19,092 bases of DNA from positions 1-19,092 of the forward strand of contig PJAB01000918.1 in the NCBI GenBank assembly GCA_002887195.1, given 5' to 3'. The translations under genes were made by a program, and so were the position numbers. The DNA is from Chrysochromulina parva. Lineage: Eukaryota; Haptophyta; Prymnesiales; Chrysochromulinaceae. The notes under the pieces were generated by a model. It had not been told where the DNA came from. It did not search any database and saw only the letters and a program-made list of their open reading frames with translations. Positions within the stretch are counted from its first letter, which is position 1; every line of letters begins with the position of its first letter. Positions 7,967-17,536 of this stretch are shown here, piece after piece.

Positions 7967-8917
7967 ATGAGCCAGTCGACGGACGTGGACCCGGACGCCG
8001 AGTCGCTGCGCCTGGCACAGCAGCTCGAGGATGAGGAGTTCGCTGCGTACCGGGAGCCGGCACTCGGCTTCAGCGAGGCCGAGCTCGCTGAGATGGACGA
8101 CGAGACGCGCCAGAGCATCGAGCTGGCAATGCGGCTGCAGGAGGAGGAGCGCCTGAGGATTCAGGAGCAGCAGGCGGCGGCTGAGCGGCTAGAGGGGCAG
8201 GCTGATGACGAGGAGTCCATCGCGCTCGCCATCCGACTGCAGCAGGAGGACGATGAGAGCGCGCTGCGCAACGCTCTCGGAGTCACAGACGGCGAGCCTG
8301 GCTCGCCCAGCGAGTACACGTACGAGCAGCTGATGCGTCTGCAGGACACGGTCGGCATGGTGAGCCGCGGCGCCTCGCAGGACGACATCAGTGCGCTGCG
8401 CACGCTCACCGTCGAGGAGGCGCGCAGGCCTGGCAGCAACATCGTCCTTGGCGAGCAGGTGAGCGCCAATCGGCGAACGCCGCTGCCCAGCGTGCACGCG
8501 CGCTGTGCACCGCGCGCCGCCGTGCTGACGCCATCCTGACCGTCGGTTCTGTGTGCTCAGTGTTCCATCTGCCGCATGGAGTTTGAGCCGGAGGATATGC
8601 TCCGCGTGCTGCGCTGCGGCCACGCCGAGCACACTGCGTGCCTCGACCAATGGCTCATGATCAACAAGAGCTGCCCACTGTGCCAGTGCGAGGTGCACAT
8701 GGTGCCGCAGGACAAGTGCGCTCCGCTCGTGTGCCCACCAGTGCCACCGCCGCCGCTGCCGTTCTCGTCCTCGATGTTCTCGCCCGTCGCCTCCACGCCC
8801 ACCGCTGCGAGGATGCCCACCGAGCCGCCTCCGCTCCCGGGTCCGGCGCCCCTCACGGACGGTACCAATGTGCAAGCGCCCACGCCGCCGGGGGCGTGCG
8901 TTCTGAGCTCATCCTGA
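7967..8917 (+). CDS. RING-H2 E3 ubiquitin ligase, BIG BROTHER-like (two exons)
   Basis: Exons 7967-8458 and 8561-8917 give 282 residues. The 102 bp intron starts GTGAGC, ends GTGCTCAG and is phase 0. The N-terminal part has three acidic helical repeats of the form LAxxLQxEE (RLAQQLEDEEF, ELAMRLQEEER, ALAIRLQQEDD), resembling ubiquitin-interacting or coiled motifs. TYEQLMRLQDTVGMVSRGAS then matches the segment before the RING in plant BIG BROTHER-type ligases. The RING-H2 is C165, C168, C183, H185, H188, C191, C202, C205 (C3H2C3). It is complete only after splicing, since the first RING cysteines open exon 2. The tail is proline-rich and disordered. Expected role: E2-dependent ubiquitin transfer; substrates unknown. 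Confidence 0.88.
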
Positions 8918-9410
8918 GTGGATCTCAAGGGCGCGTGCGCCCTACGCAGCGCGACGCGGCGCGGCGACTGCGGGCATCAGCGTCGGCTCATCAGCGTTGC
9001 CGTTGGCTCGGGAGGGACGGACGGACATACCACGTTCGCCTTTTTGGGAGCGTCCAATCTCGGAGGCAAGATCTCGGAGGCGACGCGGCGTGTCTGCAGC
9101 CCCCTCCATTGAGCTGGGTTTAAATGGGTGGATTCCGGGGAGTAAGACTTATTCGGGAAATGGGGGGAGCCGGAGGGACGCGCGCCCGAGGGTCGAAGGA
9201 CGAAGACGAAGGTACGGTACTCGTCGATATCATGGCTGAGACACACGTGACACGAATCGGGTGGCGAAAAGCCTCAAGGAGCAACATTGTTTTTGCTCGA
9301 GCGACCGTGGGTCACCGAACACGGCGCGGGGGGACAGCGCACCGGCAGGGCGGGGGGCCGAAAGTCCTTGCAGAAAGTCCTCTTGCCCCGACGGGTGCCC
9401 TTGAGGGACG
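8918..9410. other. Intergenic spacer between two plus-strand genes
   Basis: Nearly 500 bp with the RING-ligase 3' flank and the channel gene's upstream region. A G-rich stretch with GGGGGG and GGGGGGCC runs occurs near 9160-9360. I found no gene, tRNA or TATA box. The small open frames are low-complexity. Confidence 0.45.
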
Positions 9411-10591
9411 ATGAAGGCCGCCAATGTTGGCTACCTTCACGGCGTGGAGGAGGAGCTGGCCAGTGCCGCGGTCGACGAGGAGACGACATTCCAGGTAGTT
9501 GATACCCACAACTCATCTCTTAGCCGGCACAGTGCCTACATCATCCTCGGCTACCTCAGCATCGGCTGCGCATTCTTCTCGTGGTCGGAGGGCTGGCCGT
9601 GGGACGACGCGCTCTACTACTGCGTTGTGACGATGACCACCACCGGTTACGGCGACCTCGTACCGACGAGCAACGCCTCAAAGCTCTTTGCGGTCACTTA
9701 CATCATCTTCGGTGTGCCACAGACACCTCCACCTCGGCCGCAGCCCTCGCGCAGCCAGATTGCGCTGCTGTCCACCGATACTGCGAGCTCCGACTGTGAC
9801 TCGTGCGCCTCTCCTCTACTTCTCGTTGCGCAGGCCTCTCGTTTGGGGCGTCGGCGCTCGGGTTGGTCGTGGCGCGCTTCGAAGCGCGCATCAACAAATC
9901 CTTTCTGACGGAGCTGCAGCGAAAGGACCGGCACTGGTGGCAGGTGGCGACATCGCTCGTCACAATCGCCGCGCTCGTCGCCATCGGCGCCTGCTATGTG
10001 AGCTGGTCCGAAGGCTGGGGCGCCGTCGACGCCGTCTACTGGGCCGTGGTGAGCGCCTCGTCTACAGGCTACGGCGATCTCGTCATCGAGAATGAGACTA
10101 CGCGCTGGTTCTGCATCGTGTACCTGCTGATCGCGGTGGGCGGCTTTGCGATGTCGCTGTCCAAGTTCAGTTCCATCGTGATGGAGGTCGAGGCAGAGCG
10201 TGCGTTGAACGAGTTCGTCAATCGCGGCGTCTCGATGGCGATGATCGAGGAGATGGACGTAGATGGGAGCGGCTCAGTAGACAGAGCCGAGTTCCTGCGC
10301 TACATGCTGATCACGATGGGCAAGGTGGAAGCAGAGGATCTGGACAAGCTGCTCGGTATCTTTGCAAAACTCGATCTCGACGGCTCCGGCTCCATCGACC
10401 GCGCCGACATCCTCCGAGACCTCGGCAACCGCTGGGCTTGCGCCGAGCAAGGTGCACAGAGGGGCCTGTGGAAGGAGAGTACAGATAGGGCCCCGCGCCT
10501 GGCGGCCAAGCCCACGCCGCCCGCGAACGCAGACGACACCATCGGCAGGGGCTCCGCGCTGAAGGCACTCGCCAAGCCGCTGCTCCCGTAG
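9411..10591 (+). CDS. Two-pore-domain K+ channel with two EF hands (TPK/KCO-like, two exons)
   Basis: Exons 9411-9711 and 9834-10591 give 352 residues. The 122 bp intron starts GTGTGC, ends TTGCGCAG and is phase 1. It joins TYIIFG to LSFGAS within the second helix. Order: TM1 (about 42-58), pore 1 with selectivity filter TTGYGD (77-82), TM2 (about 93-113), TM3 (about 138-158), pore 2 with STGYGD (177-182), TM4 (about 190-212). Two EF-hand loops follow: 242-253 (DVDGSGSVDRAE, all calcium ligands present) and 281-292 (DLDGSGSIDRAD, Asp at position 12). This is the architecture of plant vacuolar TPK channels, which leak K+ under calcium control. No N-terminal 14-3-3 motif is evident. The last 50 residues are basic and disordered. 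Confidence 0.93.
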
Positions 10592-11720
10592 CCTGTGTCG
10601 TCGACGTCGGGACTCGGGACCGGCCGGTCCGCAGCTCCAGCTCAGCTCGGGCCCGCCATTCAATACCGAAGTGCGCGTTCCCCCAGGTGCAGGCAGTGCA
10701 CATACGGCGACACACCAGGGCTGGTCCCTTCAGATAGAGTAGCTTGTTTTCAGCACACAGCCATTCTCACTCTGGTTCGATGAGGCGGGTCGCTCGTCGC
10801 GACATCACGCAGTCTCGACTTACGACGACGCATTTGCGACCGCTCGCGGTCTCGCGCCGCCCGGCGCTCCCTCGTCCGGCCGGTCCGGGCCCGTCGAGGC
10901 TCGCGTGCGCGCTTCCGGTCGCGCCGCGCGCGCGGCGCGCATGGCTCCGCCGGGCCCGGGCCGCTTCGGGCTGTCGCGGGTCCGGTTCGGTCCTGGGGCT
11001 GGGCCCGCCGCCGCCCCGGGGCCCCGCCTAGAACGCACTAGAACAGTAGAACAGCAACAGGCGTCAGGCCTAGGCCGAGGCCCCCTCGATGTTTGGCAGT
11101 TTGGATCTGCCGCGGTGGTCTGCCCCGCGGTGGTCTGCCATGTGGTCTGCCCCGCGGTGGTCTGCCCCGGTGGCGGTCTGCCCGTTATCTGCCCGCGGAA
11201 TAACCGCGCGCCGGGAAGGCTGCAACGTGCAAGCCAAGCAAGGTCGGTTCGTAGTTCGTTCGGTACGGTCTTTAGAATTAGATATTAGAAGAAGAAGTGC
11301 TACTCTTGGGTGTACCTCACACCAGCGGTTAGAGTAAACAGTGGCGTTAGTGCTATCAGACACCGGCTGACACTGCGACAGAATACGCGACAGTGAGAGT
11401 CGACACCGTCCTCCGCGTTCTTGGCGCCCGGCCGGGAAGGGCCGGAACTCAAACTATGCTCTAGTGACGGCAGACGCGCAAAACGTAACGGCGGCCTCTT
11501 TATGCACATGCACCATGTCTGGTTGATGTAGAGAATCCCGGGACCGCTGGCCACATGGTGCTGCGCAGAGAGGGAGAAGGCCAGAGTCTGCGGCCAGAGC
11601 GTGCTCGGAGTGCTCTCTCCCGCCGGCCGATACAGCATCAACACCAGGCCGTTGATTCGTTTCTCGGGCACACGCGGCCGGCTCGCTGCGCCGCAAGGCA
11701 GCGGCCACAACGACGCTGTC
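10592..11720. other. Gene-poor 1.1 kb spacer
   Basis: No protein gene could be supported. It has a very GC-rich block (about 10840-11030) with CGCG tracts and a short tandem repeat at 11109-11190. A moderate-GC stretch (about 11240-11700) follows, where a minus-strand open frame (11300-11815) could be the 3' flank of the next gene or a missed exon. No tRNA was found. Confidence 0.45.
11109..11190. repeat. Short degenerate tandem repeat, unit near CCGCGGTGGTCTGCC
   Basis: About five units of CCGCGGTGGTCTGCC, or shortened forms (GTGGTCTGCC, CGGTGGCGGTCTGCC), run head to tail. Units are 11-18 bp long. It looks like a small minisatellite in noncoding DNA. Confidence 0.75.
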
Positions 11721-12245
11721 TCACCACAGCGGGCTGCCGTCGTCGTCGAGAGGAGGCAGTGCCGCGCGGGCGCTCTGCTCCACTCGCATCTTCTGCCGTT
11801 TACCGCACCCCTCACTTATGTCTGCCACCGGCGACGTCGGTAGCTGCTCGCGCCTATCCAGCACAGAGCGCTTGCACATGCTGCGGTTCACACCATCCTT
11901 CGGGAGCGGCGGTGGCGGTGGCGGCTGCGACCACGTGCGTGGAGACCCAAAGCCCCGAGGGGCGGGTGCGTGTTGCTGCTGTATGCTGAAGGGAAAGGCC
12001 GGAGGCGCGCACGGGTCGAACTGCGGCTGACCGTAGTGGTAGTGCGGTTGCCTCGGCGTCAGCAGCTTCAGAGGTTGCGCTTGGCGCTGCGCAAGCACCG
12101 TGCTCACATGGTGCGGCACGGAAAAGAGGGAGGGCACCACCGGACCCGGCGCGGTGTCCATCGCCTCGTGCTGCTGCTGCTGGGACGCGAGCGCGGCCCA
12201 CTGGCTCAGCTCCGGACAGCCGTCCCACATGCCGTCCTGCATCAT
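11721..12245 (-). CDS. Hypothetical disordered protein, Gln/Pro-rich
   Basis: 174 residues from the ATG at 12245 (MMQDGMWDGCPELSQW). No domain recognised. It is rich in Gln (QQQQ), Pro (a PPPPPP run) and His. A basic GKRQKMR cluster could be a nuclear signal. Short hydrophobic motifs such as CPELSQWAAL and FDPCAPPAFPFS might be binding motifs. This composition suggests a nuclear or regulatory disordered protein, but that is inference only. The frame is open about 9 codons further upstream but without an ATG. The end is uncertain: the stop is formed by TGGTGAGAC, which could instead be a donor site, and no acceptor at normal intron distance was convincing. Confidence 0.5.
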   Translation of the reverse strand: MMQDGMWDGCPELSQWAALASQQQQHEAMDTAPGPVVPSLFSVPHHVSTVLAQRQAQPLKLLTPRQPHYHYGQPQFDPCAPPAFPFSIQQQHAPAPRGFGSPRTWSQPPPPPPLPKDGVNRSMCKRSVLDRREQLPTSPVADISEGCGKRQKMRVEQSARAALPPLDDDGSPLW

Positions 12246-12650
12246 GCGGCGCGGGAGACTCGAAGCGGGCACTGGCCGGCACTGTGGACCTGACCGCGGT
12301 GAGTGGCGGAGTGCACACGTGCGATTGGCGCGATCGCGACGGCGCGCGAAAGTTCAGCGGCACGTGGACCGCAAGGAAGACCCTTCAGTTACTATTTCCG
12401 CTTGTGTAGCATTCACCGCAAAAAGTCGCGCTCGCAGGGTGCACTATGTCTCATGTGGCGACTCGGTCAGACGGACAAAGGTCAAAGCTTTGTCTCGGAC
12501 ACTAGTAAAGTAACCCGACAGTACATGTACCGATAGGCACCCTGGACCACTCATGTATGTAGGAGGGTTCCAAACGAAGTTTGCGCGCCCCCGCGGCCCA
12601 GTGGGGAGTTCTAGCCACCGATGGTTGCCCGACGCGCGAGAGACCATACC
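12246..12650. other. Spacer between two minus-strand genes
   Basis: About 400 bp holding the upstream region of the disordered-protein gene and the 3' flank of the ESSS-like gene. A 10 bp palindrome GTACATGTAC occurs near 12523. No gene was recognised. Confidence 0.4.
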
Positions 12651-13284
12651 TCACTGCTCCTCGGCGCCGCCTTCGCGTCTGAGCGCCTCCCGCCGCGCCC
12701 ACTCGGCAATATTCTTCTCCGGCCTGCGGGGAGCCGAGCAGGTCGCGCAACCAGATCAGAAAGGCAGTTCAGTCAGCGTGACCAATGGGCACAAACACAG
12801 CGGCACACGCGTGTGGCGGGCGGGTGCGCGTGGCGTTCGCGCACCGGTAATAGTAGGCCAGCCCGTAAAGAATAAAGGCCGACGTCATCAGGGGCACGTA
12901 CGAATACTCCCAGTCCGCCCATTGCCTGCTCTCGCCCTCTTTGAGCGGCTGCGCAGAGAGCACATGCATCCAGACGCGGGTGGTCAGGCAGTGCGCGCGC
13001 AGGGCTGACGGCGGAGTGCGCAACGGAATGCCTGCGCCCGTCTGGTGCAGGTCCGCGCCCGGGCAGCCGGGCGCCTGAGACAGCAGGCTGCGTACCAGCT
13101 CGCCAAAGAGGAAGCCGTTGTGCTCCTCAGCGAGCTTCTCGAGCTCCGCGGTGCGCTCGGGCGTGCGGCCGAGGTTCATGTCCACACCACCCGTGGAGAC
13201 CGCACCCATGAAGCGCCGCGGCGCAACCGCGCCCAGGCGGAGCGAGCCGCGCGCCATGACAAAACCCAAGGCACGGGCAGCCAT
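12651..13284 (-). CDS. NDUFB11: Mitochondrial complex I ESSS/NDUFB11-like subunit (three exons)
   Basis: Exons in coding order are 13284-13096, 12948-12845 and 12723-12651, giving 121 residues. Intron 1 (147 bp) starts GTACGC, ends TCTGCGCAG, phase 0. Intron 2 (121 bp) starts GTGCGC, ends CCCCGCAG, phase 2. Residues 1-30 (MAARALGFVMARGSLRLG...) are basic and amphipathic, like a mitochondrial presequence. HNGFLFGEL (55-63) is followed by RQWADWEYSYVPL (71-83), one transmembrane helix (about 81-97) and NIAEWARREALRRE (102-115). The order NGFLFGE, W..WE, one helix, then W-A-x-x-E-A-L matches the ESSS subunit of the complex I membrane arm. Identification is from memory of the family pattern. All three exons are needed, so single-frame reading misses it. 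Head to head with the TMEM181-like gene. Confidence 0.72.
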
Positions 13285-13467
13285 CTTTTGTGGCGAGGCT
13301 TTCTCTCTAGAAAGTTTCGTCGTGCGGGAGTCTCCCCGATCACGACGCACCTTTTTGTGTGTGTTGTGAAGTGGAGTGAAGAGGAGCTTCACTGGTCGCC
13401 TGTGTCGATCCTGTGAGCGCTCGGGCCGCATTAGCGCACAGCGGCGGCAGCGGCGGCGCCAGCAGCG
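13285..13467. promoter_or_regulatory. Shared upstream region of ESSS-like and TMEM181-like genes
   Basis: Only 183 bp separate the two start codons. It contains CACCTTTTTGTGTGTGTTGT (13348-13367) and, toward the plus gene, a GCGGCGGCAGC-type tract that is probably 5' leader. No TATA box was seen. Confidence 0.5.
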
Positions 13468-15002
13468 ATGTGCACGCTGAACTACACCTACTTCGGGCCG
13501 GCGCTGCTCGTGCTGCCCCTCTTCGTCATCTCGCTCGTCAACCTTTTCGTCGCCGGCCCGCCGCTCAAGACCATCGTGCTCGACTCGGCGGGGCCATCGT
13601 TCGGCGCGTCGCTGCCCTTCATGAAACTCGACGTATCGGCCTCGAGCGCCAAGTTCACGCTCATCCCCAAGGACGAGATGACCCACTTCTTCGTTGTGAC
13701 CGCGTACACGTCTCCGAGCAGCGCCTCGCCCGTTAAGCTCGACGCCTCGGTCACAGGCAAGAAGCCACGGCCGGGCGAGCCCGCGGACAAGCTCGCCGTG
13801 TTTGAGCCACTCAACCGCGCGGCGTCGGGTACCGTCGACGGCGGCTACGGCGCAGCCGGCACCGGCTCCCACGAGCACCACGGCGGCAAGCCCACGCTGC
13901 AGTTGCTCCAGCCTCTGCTGGGCTACACGGAGTACGACGTCGTCATCCGCAGCCTGGCGGCAGGCAGCGGCAAGGCGGGCGGCACGGCGGCACCGATTCC
14001 GACGATGGAGTACCGGCTTACGTACGTGCCCACGCCCTTCACCTACACGCAGATCGGCGTGCGCTGCTTCTTCACCCTCACGTCGGGCCTGCTACTGCTC
14101 ACCTACTCAATCGCCATGTGCTCGGTGCGAGCGCCACCAATACCACCAAAGCCTACGCCAGCGCCGCCGCCGCTCCTGCCTTTCCCTCGCCCCCTCCCAC
14201 TGACCGTGCCCGCGCCCCCTCGCAGCAGCGTCGCGCGCGCGAGCCGGGCCAGCTCTGGATGTTTTCGCTTCTCGTGCTGCTAGTGGCCCTGAACGACCCG
14301 CTCTACGTTGCGCGCGTCTACCTTGGCGGGCACCACGGGCTATACGTCGCGTCCGTCTTCGGTCAGATCCTCTTCTCGGGCGGCCTGTTCCTCTTCTGGC
14401 TCGTGTACGCCGACGGCATGTCCTCGGACAGCGCTCCCGAGCGCGGCTGTTGCTTCTACCTGCCCAAGCTCGCCCTCGTGGGCGTGTACGTGGGCGTGTC
14501 GGCGGCCATGTTCATCATGCACGGCCGGCTGCCCGATCGGATCCACGTCGGGGACGCGCATGGGCTGTATGACTACCGCGAGTACGATGCCCAGACCATG
14601 ATGGTCATCGCTCTGTGCGCCTCCGTCGTCGCCGTTGGCGTGTGGCTCTCAGTCTTAGTCTCCCAGGCCGTCTACCGGCTTGGCTGGAAGAAGGTCGAGT
14701 ACATCTACACCGAGCGTGAGAAGTCGTTTGTGGGCATCACAATCGTCTTCGTGATCCTCTCGCTCTGCGGCCACCTGTACCGCGCGGTGCACGGCCGGCG
14801 CGGCTCGTGGATGCAGCTGCAGCTCCCCTTCCTCACCCTGACCAACTCGTACCTGCTGCTGCTCACCCACGCCTTCTGGCCAAGTGACCGCGAGGCCGTC
14901 GCGCCTGCACGTGGCGATGGGTACGAAGAGGGCGGCGACGAGTACGGCACGGACGAGCGCGGCGGCAAGGGGCAGGGGCTTCTCGCGGACGATGACGAGT
15001 AA
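13468..15002 (+). CDS. TMEM181: TMEM181-like seven-helix membrane protein (two exons)
   Basis: Exons 13468-14124 and 14226-15002 give 477 residues. The 101 bp intron starts GTGCGA, ends CCCCCTCGCAG and is phase 0. An N-terminal hydrophobic segment (about 9-29) is followed by a luminal beta-rich domain (about 30-185, GOLD-like by position). Seven helices come next: about 190-217, then in exon 2 WMFSLLVLLVALNDPLY, VFGQILFSGGLFLFWLVYA, FYLPKLALVGVYVGVSAAM, MMVIALCASVVAVGVWL, FVGITIVFVILSLCGHL and LTNSYLLLLTHAFW. The LNDPLY and FYLPKLALVG segments match TMEM181, a member of the Wntless/GOLD seven-helix group. The tail is acidic (DDDE). The family is linked to the secretory pathway; its molecular role is not settled. 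Confidence 0.82.
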
Positions 15003-15657
15003 ACCATGGCCCTCACTCTTCTCTAGAGCGCGCGCTTGTGTGCCGAGCCGACAGCAACACGACGTGATCAACCATCAACGCGGATGACCCTCTTGACAGC
15101 TCTCGGCTCGCGTCTCAGGGTTCTGACATCGTCTCTCTCGTCTCTGTGCGCTGCGCCATGGCGCACTGGTGCGGCTGTGATTGCGTGGTTACGTCGCTCA
15201 TCAGTCCGCACTATACCGTTTCGCGTTTTTCGACCATGTCGCATACGTGTCGGAAATTTTTCGTAGATCATCATCATGTCAGCAGTCGGATCGGATCAAT
15301 AGATGTCCGACCGTCCACCGTCGCGCGACGTAAAAACCACATCACGTGAAATCGGCCCCGCGCGCAGGCCCCGCGATTGCGCGAACCCCGCCCGGGAGCA
15401 TCCCGAACCGCGGTCCCGAGGTGCGAGGAGACAGGAGTCAGCGAGGTGTTCTCGACCCAGGCAAGGCGGCTCCCCACACCCGACACCGCACGGCGCACGC
15501 ACAACTGTGTGCGTCGGTGTCCGGGTGTCGTCGCGTCGTGTTCGGTTACGTCAACTGTCATTACCCGACAAGGCCGGACCCGACGCAGCAGAAGCAGCCA
15601 CGCATCGCGCGACGGACCATCTTGATGAGAGGCGGGGGAGGGGGTATCCGATCGGAT
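15003..15657. other. Spacer between convergent genes
   Basis: About 650 bp holding the 3' flanks of the TMEM181-like gene (plus) and the PP2C gene (minus). Apart from the hairpin listed separately, I see no gene, repeat or tRNA. Open frames on both strands have no domain. Confidence 0.5.
15477..15527. repeat. Long imperfect hairpin, about 19 paired bases
   Basis: Left arm blocks are CACCC, GACACCG and ACGCACA. The loop is ACTG. Right arm blocks are TGTGCGT, CGGTGTC and GGGTG. All 19 positions are Watson-Crick pairs. Interruptions are an 8-base bulge on the left (CACGGCGC, 15489-15496) and a single C on the right (15522). It lies about 130 bp beyond the PP2C stop, probably in or past its 3' UTR. 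It has no U-run, so it is not a simple terminator. It could be a structured 3' UTR element or a small-RNA precursor. Confidence 0.7.
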
Positions 15658-17536
15658 TTAGAAGCCACCCACCACTCTGACGAAGCGTTCGTCAATGCGC
15701 TTGAGCTGCAGGAACGAGTCTGGCGAGCGCCCGATGCTGCCCGTGCTACTCTCAAGCTTCATGCCGCTACGGCGCCGGAAGCTCCGTGCCACATCTTCCT
15801 CTGGTCTCGGCGTGAACAGCTTCACGATGGCCACGGTGATGTTGTCGTCTGCTCGCCGTTGAAGCGCTGCCATGACGAGGCGCACACAAGGGGTCGGGCG
15901 GCGGGGGCGCACACACGCTCCAGAGTAGCCAAGGGAGGGGAGGCACAGGGCGGTCAGCATGATGGAGCGGTTCGACGGGGGCGTACGTACCGAGATGCAC
16001 TAGCCTCTCGGCAGCCATACTCGCATCGTCGTACGAACGAAGTTCTGAGCGCACGGCTTTGACCGCCTCGGCGGGTGACAGCACGTCCCAGAGCCCATCA
16101 CTCGCGAGAATCACGAATTCGTCATTCGCTCTCAACGCCTCCGAGATGACGTCAGGTTGGGCGATCAGCCCCGCCATCTTGCTCCACCCTGCAGTACACG
16201 GGCTCATGGCCGCCTCGGCCGCCCCTGTCTCCTCGACGATGTCCGCATCGCAGGGGTCCTCCAGAGTGCTCGAGATGACGCTGGAGTTGCTCCGGCTCTC
16301 GGTTCGGGGCCGCCGCGCCCCCGGGTCACAGAGGGTCTCCGGATCTGCATCTAGAGCGGCGGCCACTGCGGATGTGACGGCCAAGTTTGCCGCGGCGGCC
16401 GGGTGCTCGGCGGGCAGACCGCCGCCAAAGCTCCGTGTCACCTCCAGGTAGCCGCACAGGCGGCCGCCTGATATCTCGGCCCCGGCCCGCCGCACACGCG
16501 TGCGCTCGTGCTCATTCTGGCAGGTGTGGTCGGTCGTGAGGACAACGGCCGCGCCGCCGCGCGAGAGGACTGCGCGGCAGTCGCCGCACCATGCAACGTT
16601 GAGAGCCCGCCCTCCGCTCTGCAGCATCAGAACCACTGCGGTGGCACCGGCTGTAGTACGGGCCGCGCTCAGGGCATCCTCGCACATTCCGAAGCCGCTG
16701 ATCAGCGCGTGTCGGGCAGCCACCTCGTCGCGGGTCGACGACGAGGAGGAGTCAAGGGGGTAGGAATCAGCCCCCTTAGAGGAGTACTCGTCCAATAGAG
16801 CCTCGACACTCTGTAGCAGATGATCGCGCAGATAGGCGGCCGCCTCACGACCGCAGTGCCCGTCGTACACGCCGACGAGCGCGAGTGCGCTCGTGCGCTG
16901 CACGACGCTGTGCTCATCCTCCATCACCTCGAGCCCACCTCGATCTCGATGCACACCGACCTCGAGGCGGTCGAGCGCCGCCTGAACGATCGCCTCACCC
17001 TTCGAATGCGTCGAATGCGTGCTGCTCCTAGGCATGCATGAAGGAGAGTGGACGTACGATGGTGACATCAGGGTTGACGATCCTCGATCAAGTTCTCGAG
17101 GCGGCTCCGAATCGGCTCCGACCAGCGACTGTGCAGCCGCCTCGTGGGATAGGTCCGTAGCCGCTCCTAGATGCGGTTCCGTGTCATCTTCTCGAAGTGG
17201 TTCCGATCGCAGAAGTGGAAGCGGTGCCAGGGATATGTCGGGAATCATCGCAAGCTCGCTGATGAGATCACTGACGCCGCTGCGCCTAAGGCCGATAGGA
17301 CCAAGTGAAGCTGGACTACTTCTCCTGAAGTGAAGCTGACCTTGTTCTCCTCCCCAGTCCGCTGACCTAGTTCTCCTCGTCGTCACGCAAGATGGCTGAT
17401 CATTGGGAAGCTCATCGACGTCGAAGTTGCTCGACGCATCGACGTCGATGGAGAAGCTCCGATCTTGTGGGCGTGCGTACGGCGACGAGCGCCGCCGCAT
17501 CTCACTTGAGACATGGTGGACCGGGCCGACCGACAT
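15658..17536 (-). CDS. PP2C-type serine/threonine phosphatase (two exons)
   Basis: Exons in coding order are 17536-15991 and 15866-15658, giving 584 residues. The 124 bp intron starts GTACGT, ends CATGGCAG, phase 1, and restores LVHLALQRRADDNITVAIV. Residues 1-180 are Ser/Arg-rich and disordered. The catalytic domain starts near 193. Motifs: MEDEH (205-209), VYDGHCG with D225, GATAVVL, VAWCGDCRAVLSRGG, LTTDH, EVTRSFG, LASDGLWDVLS with D480, and DDNITV with D523. The metal-binding aspartates are all present, so activity is expected. Oddities: DGHCG instead of the usual DGHGG, RSFGGG instead of RAFGD, and an insert of about 70 residues before AQPDV. An upstream in-frame ATG at 17662 would add 42 residues, but that stretch is AT-rich and leader-like. 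Confidence 0.9.

Noticed and set aside
10840..11288. Plus-strand Gly/Pro/Ala/Arg-rich frame through the GC-rich block and minisatellite
   Set aside because: Its content follows base composition and the VVCPA-type tandem repeat. No domain and no splice signals.
11300..11815. Possible further exon of the disordered-protein gene on the minus strand
   Set aside because: The only consistent intron (about 40 bp, GTGAGA to GCGCAG) is far shorter than the 101-147 bp introns in the window, and the translation has no domain.
12769..13881. A single 370-codon minus-strand frame across the ESSS-like gene
   Set aside because: Only its middle is gene-like. Its front overlaps the TMEM181-like gene antisense, and intron 1 happens to stay open. 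The spliced three-exon model gives the recognisable protein.
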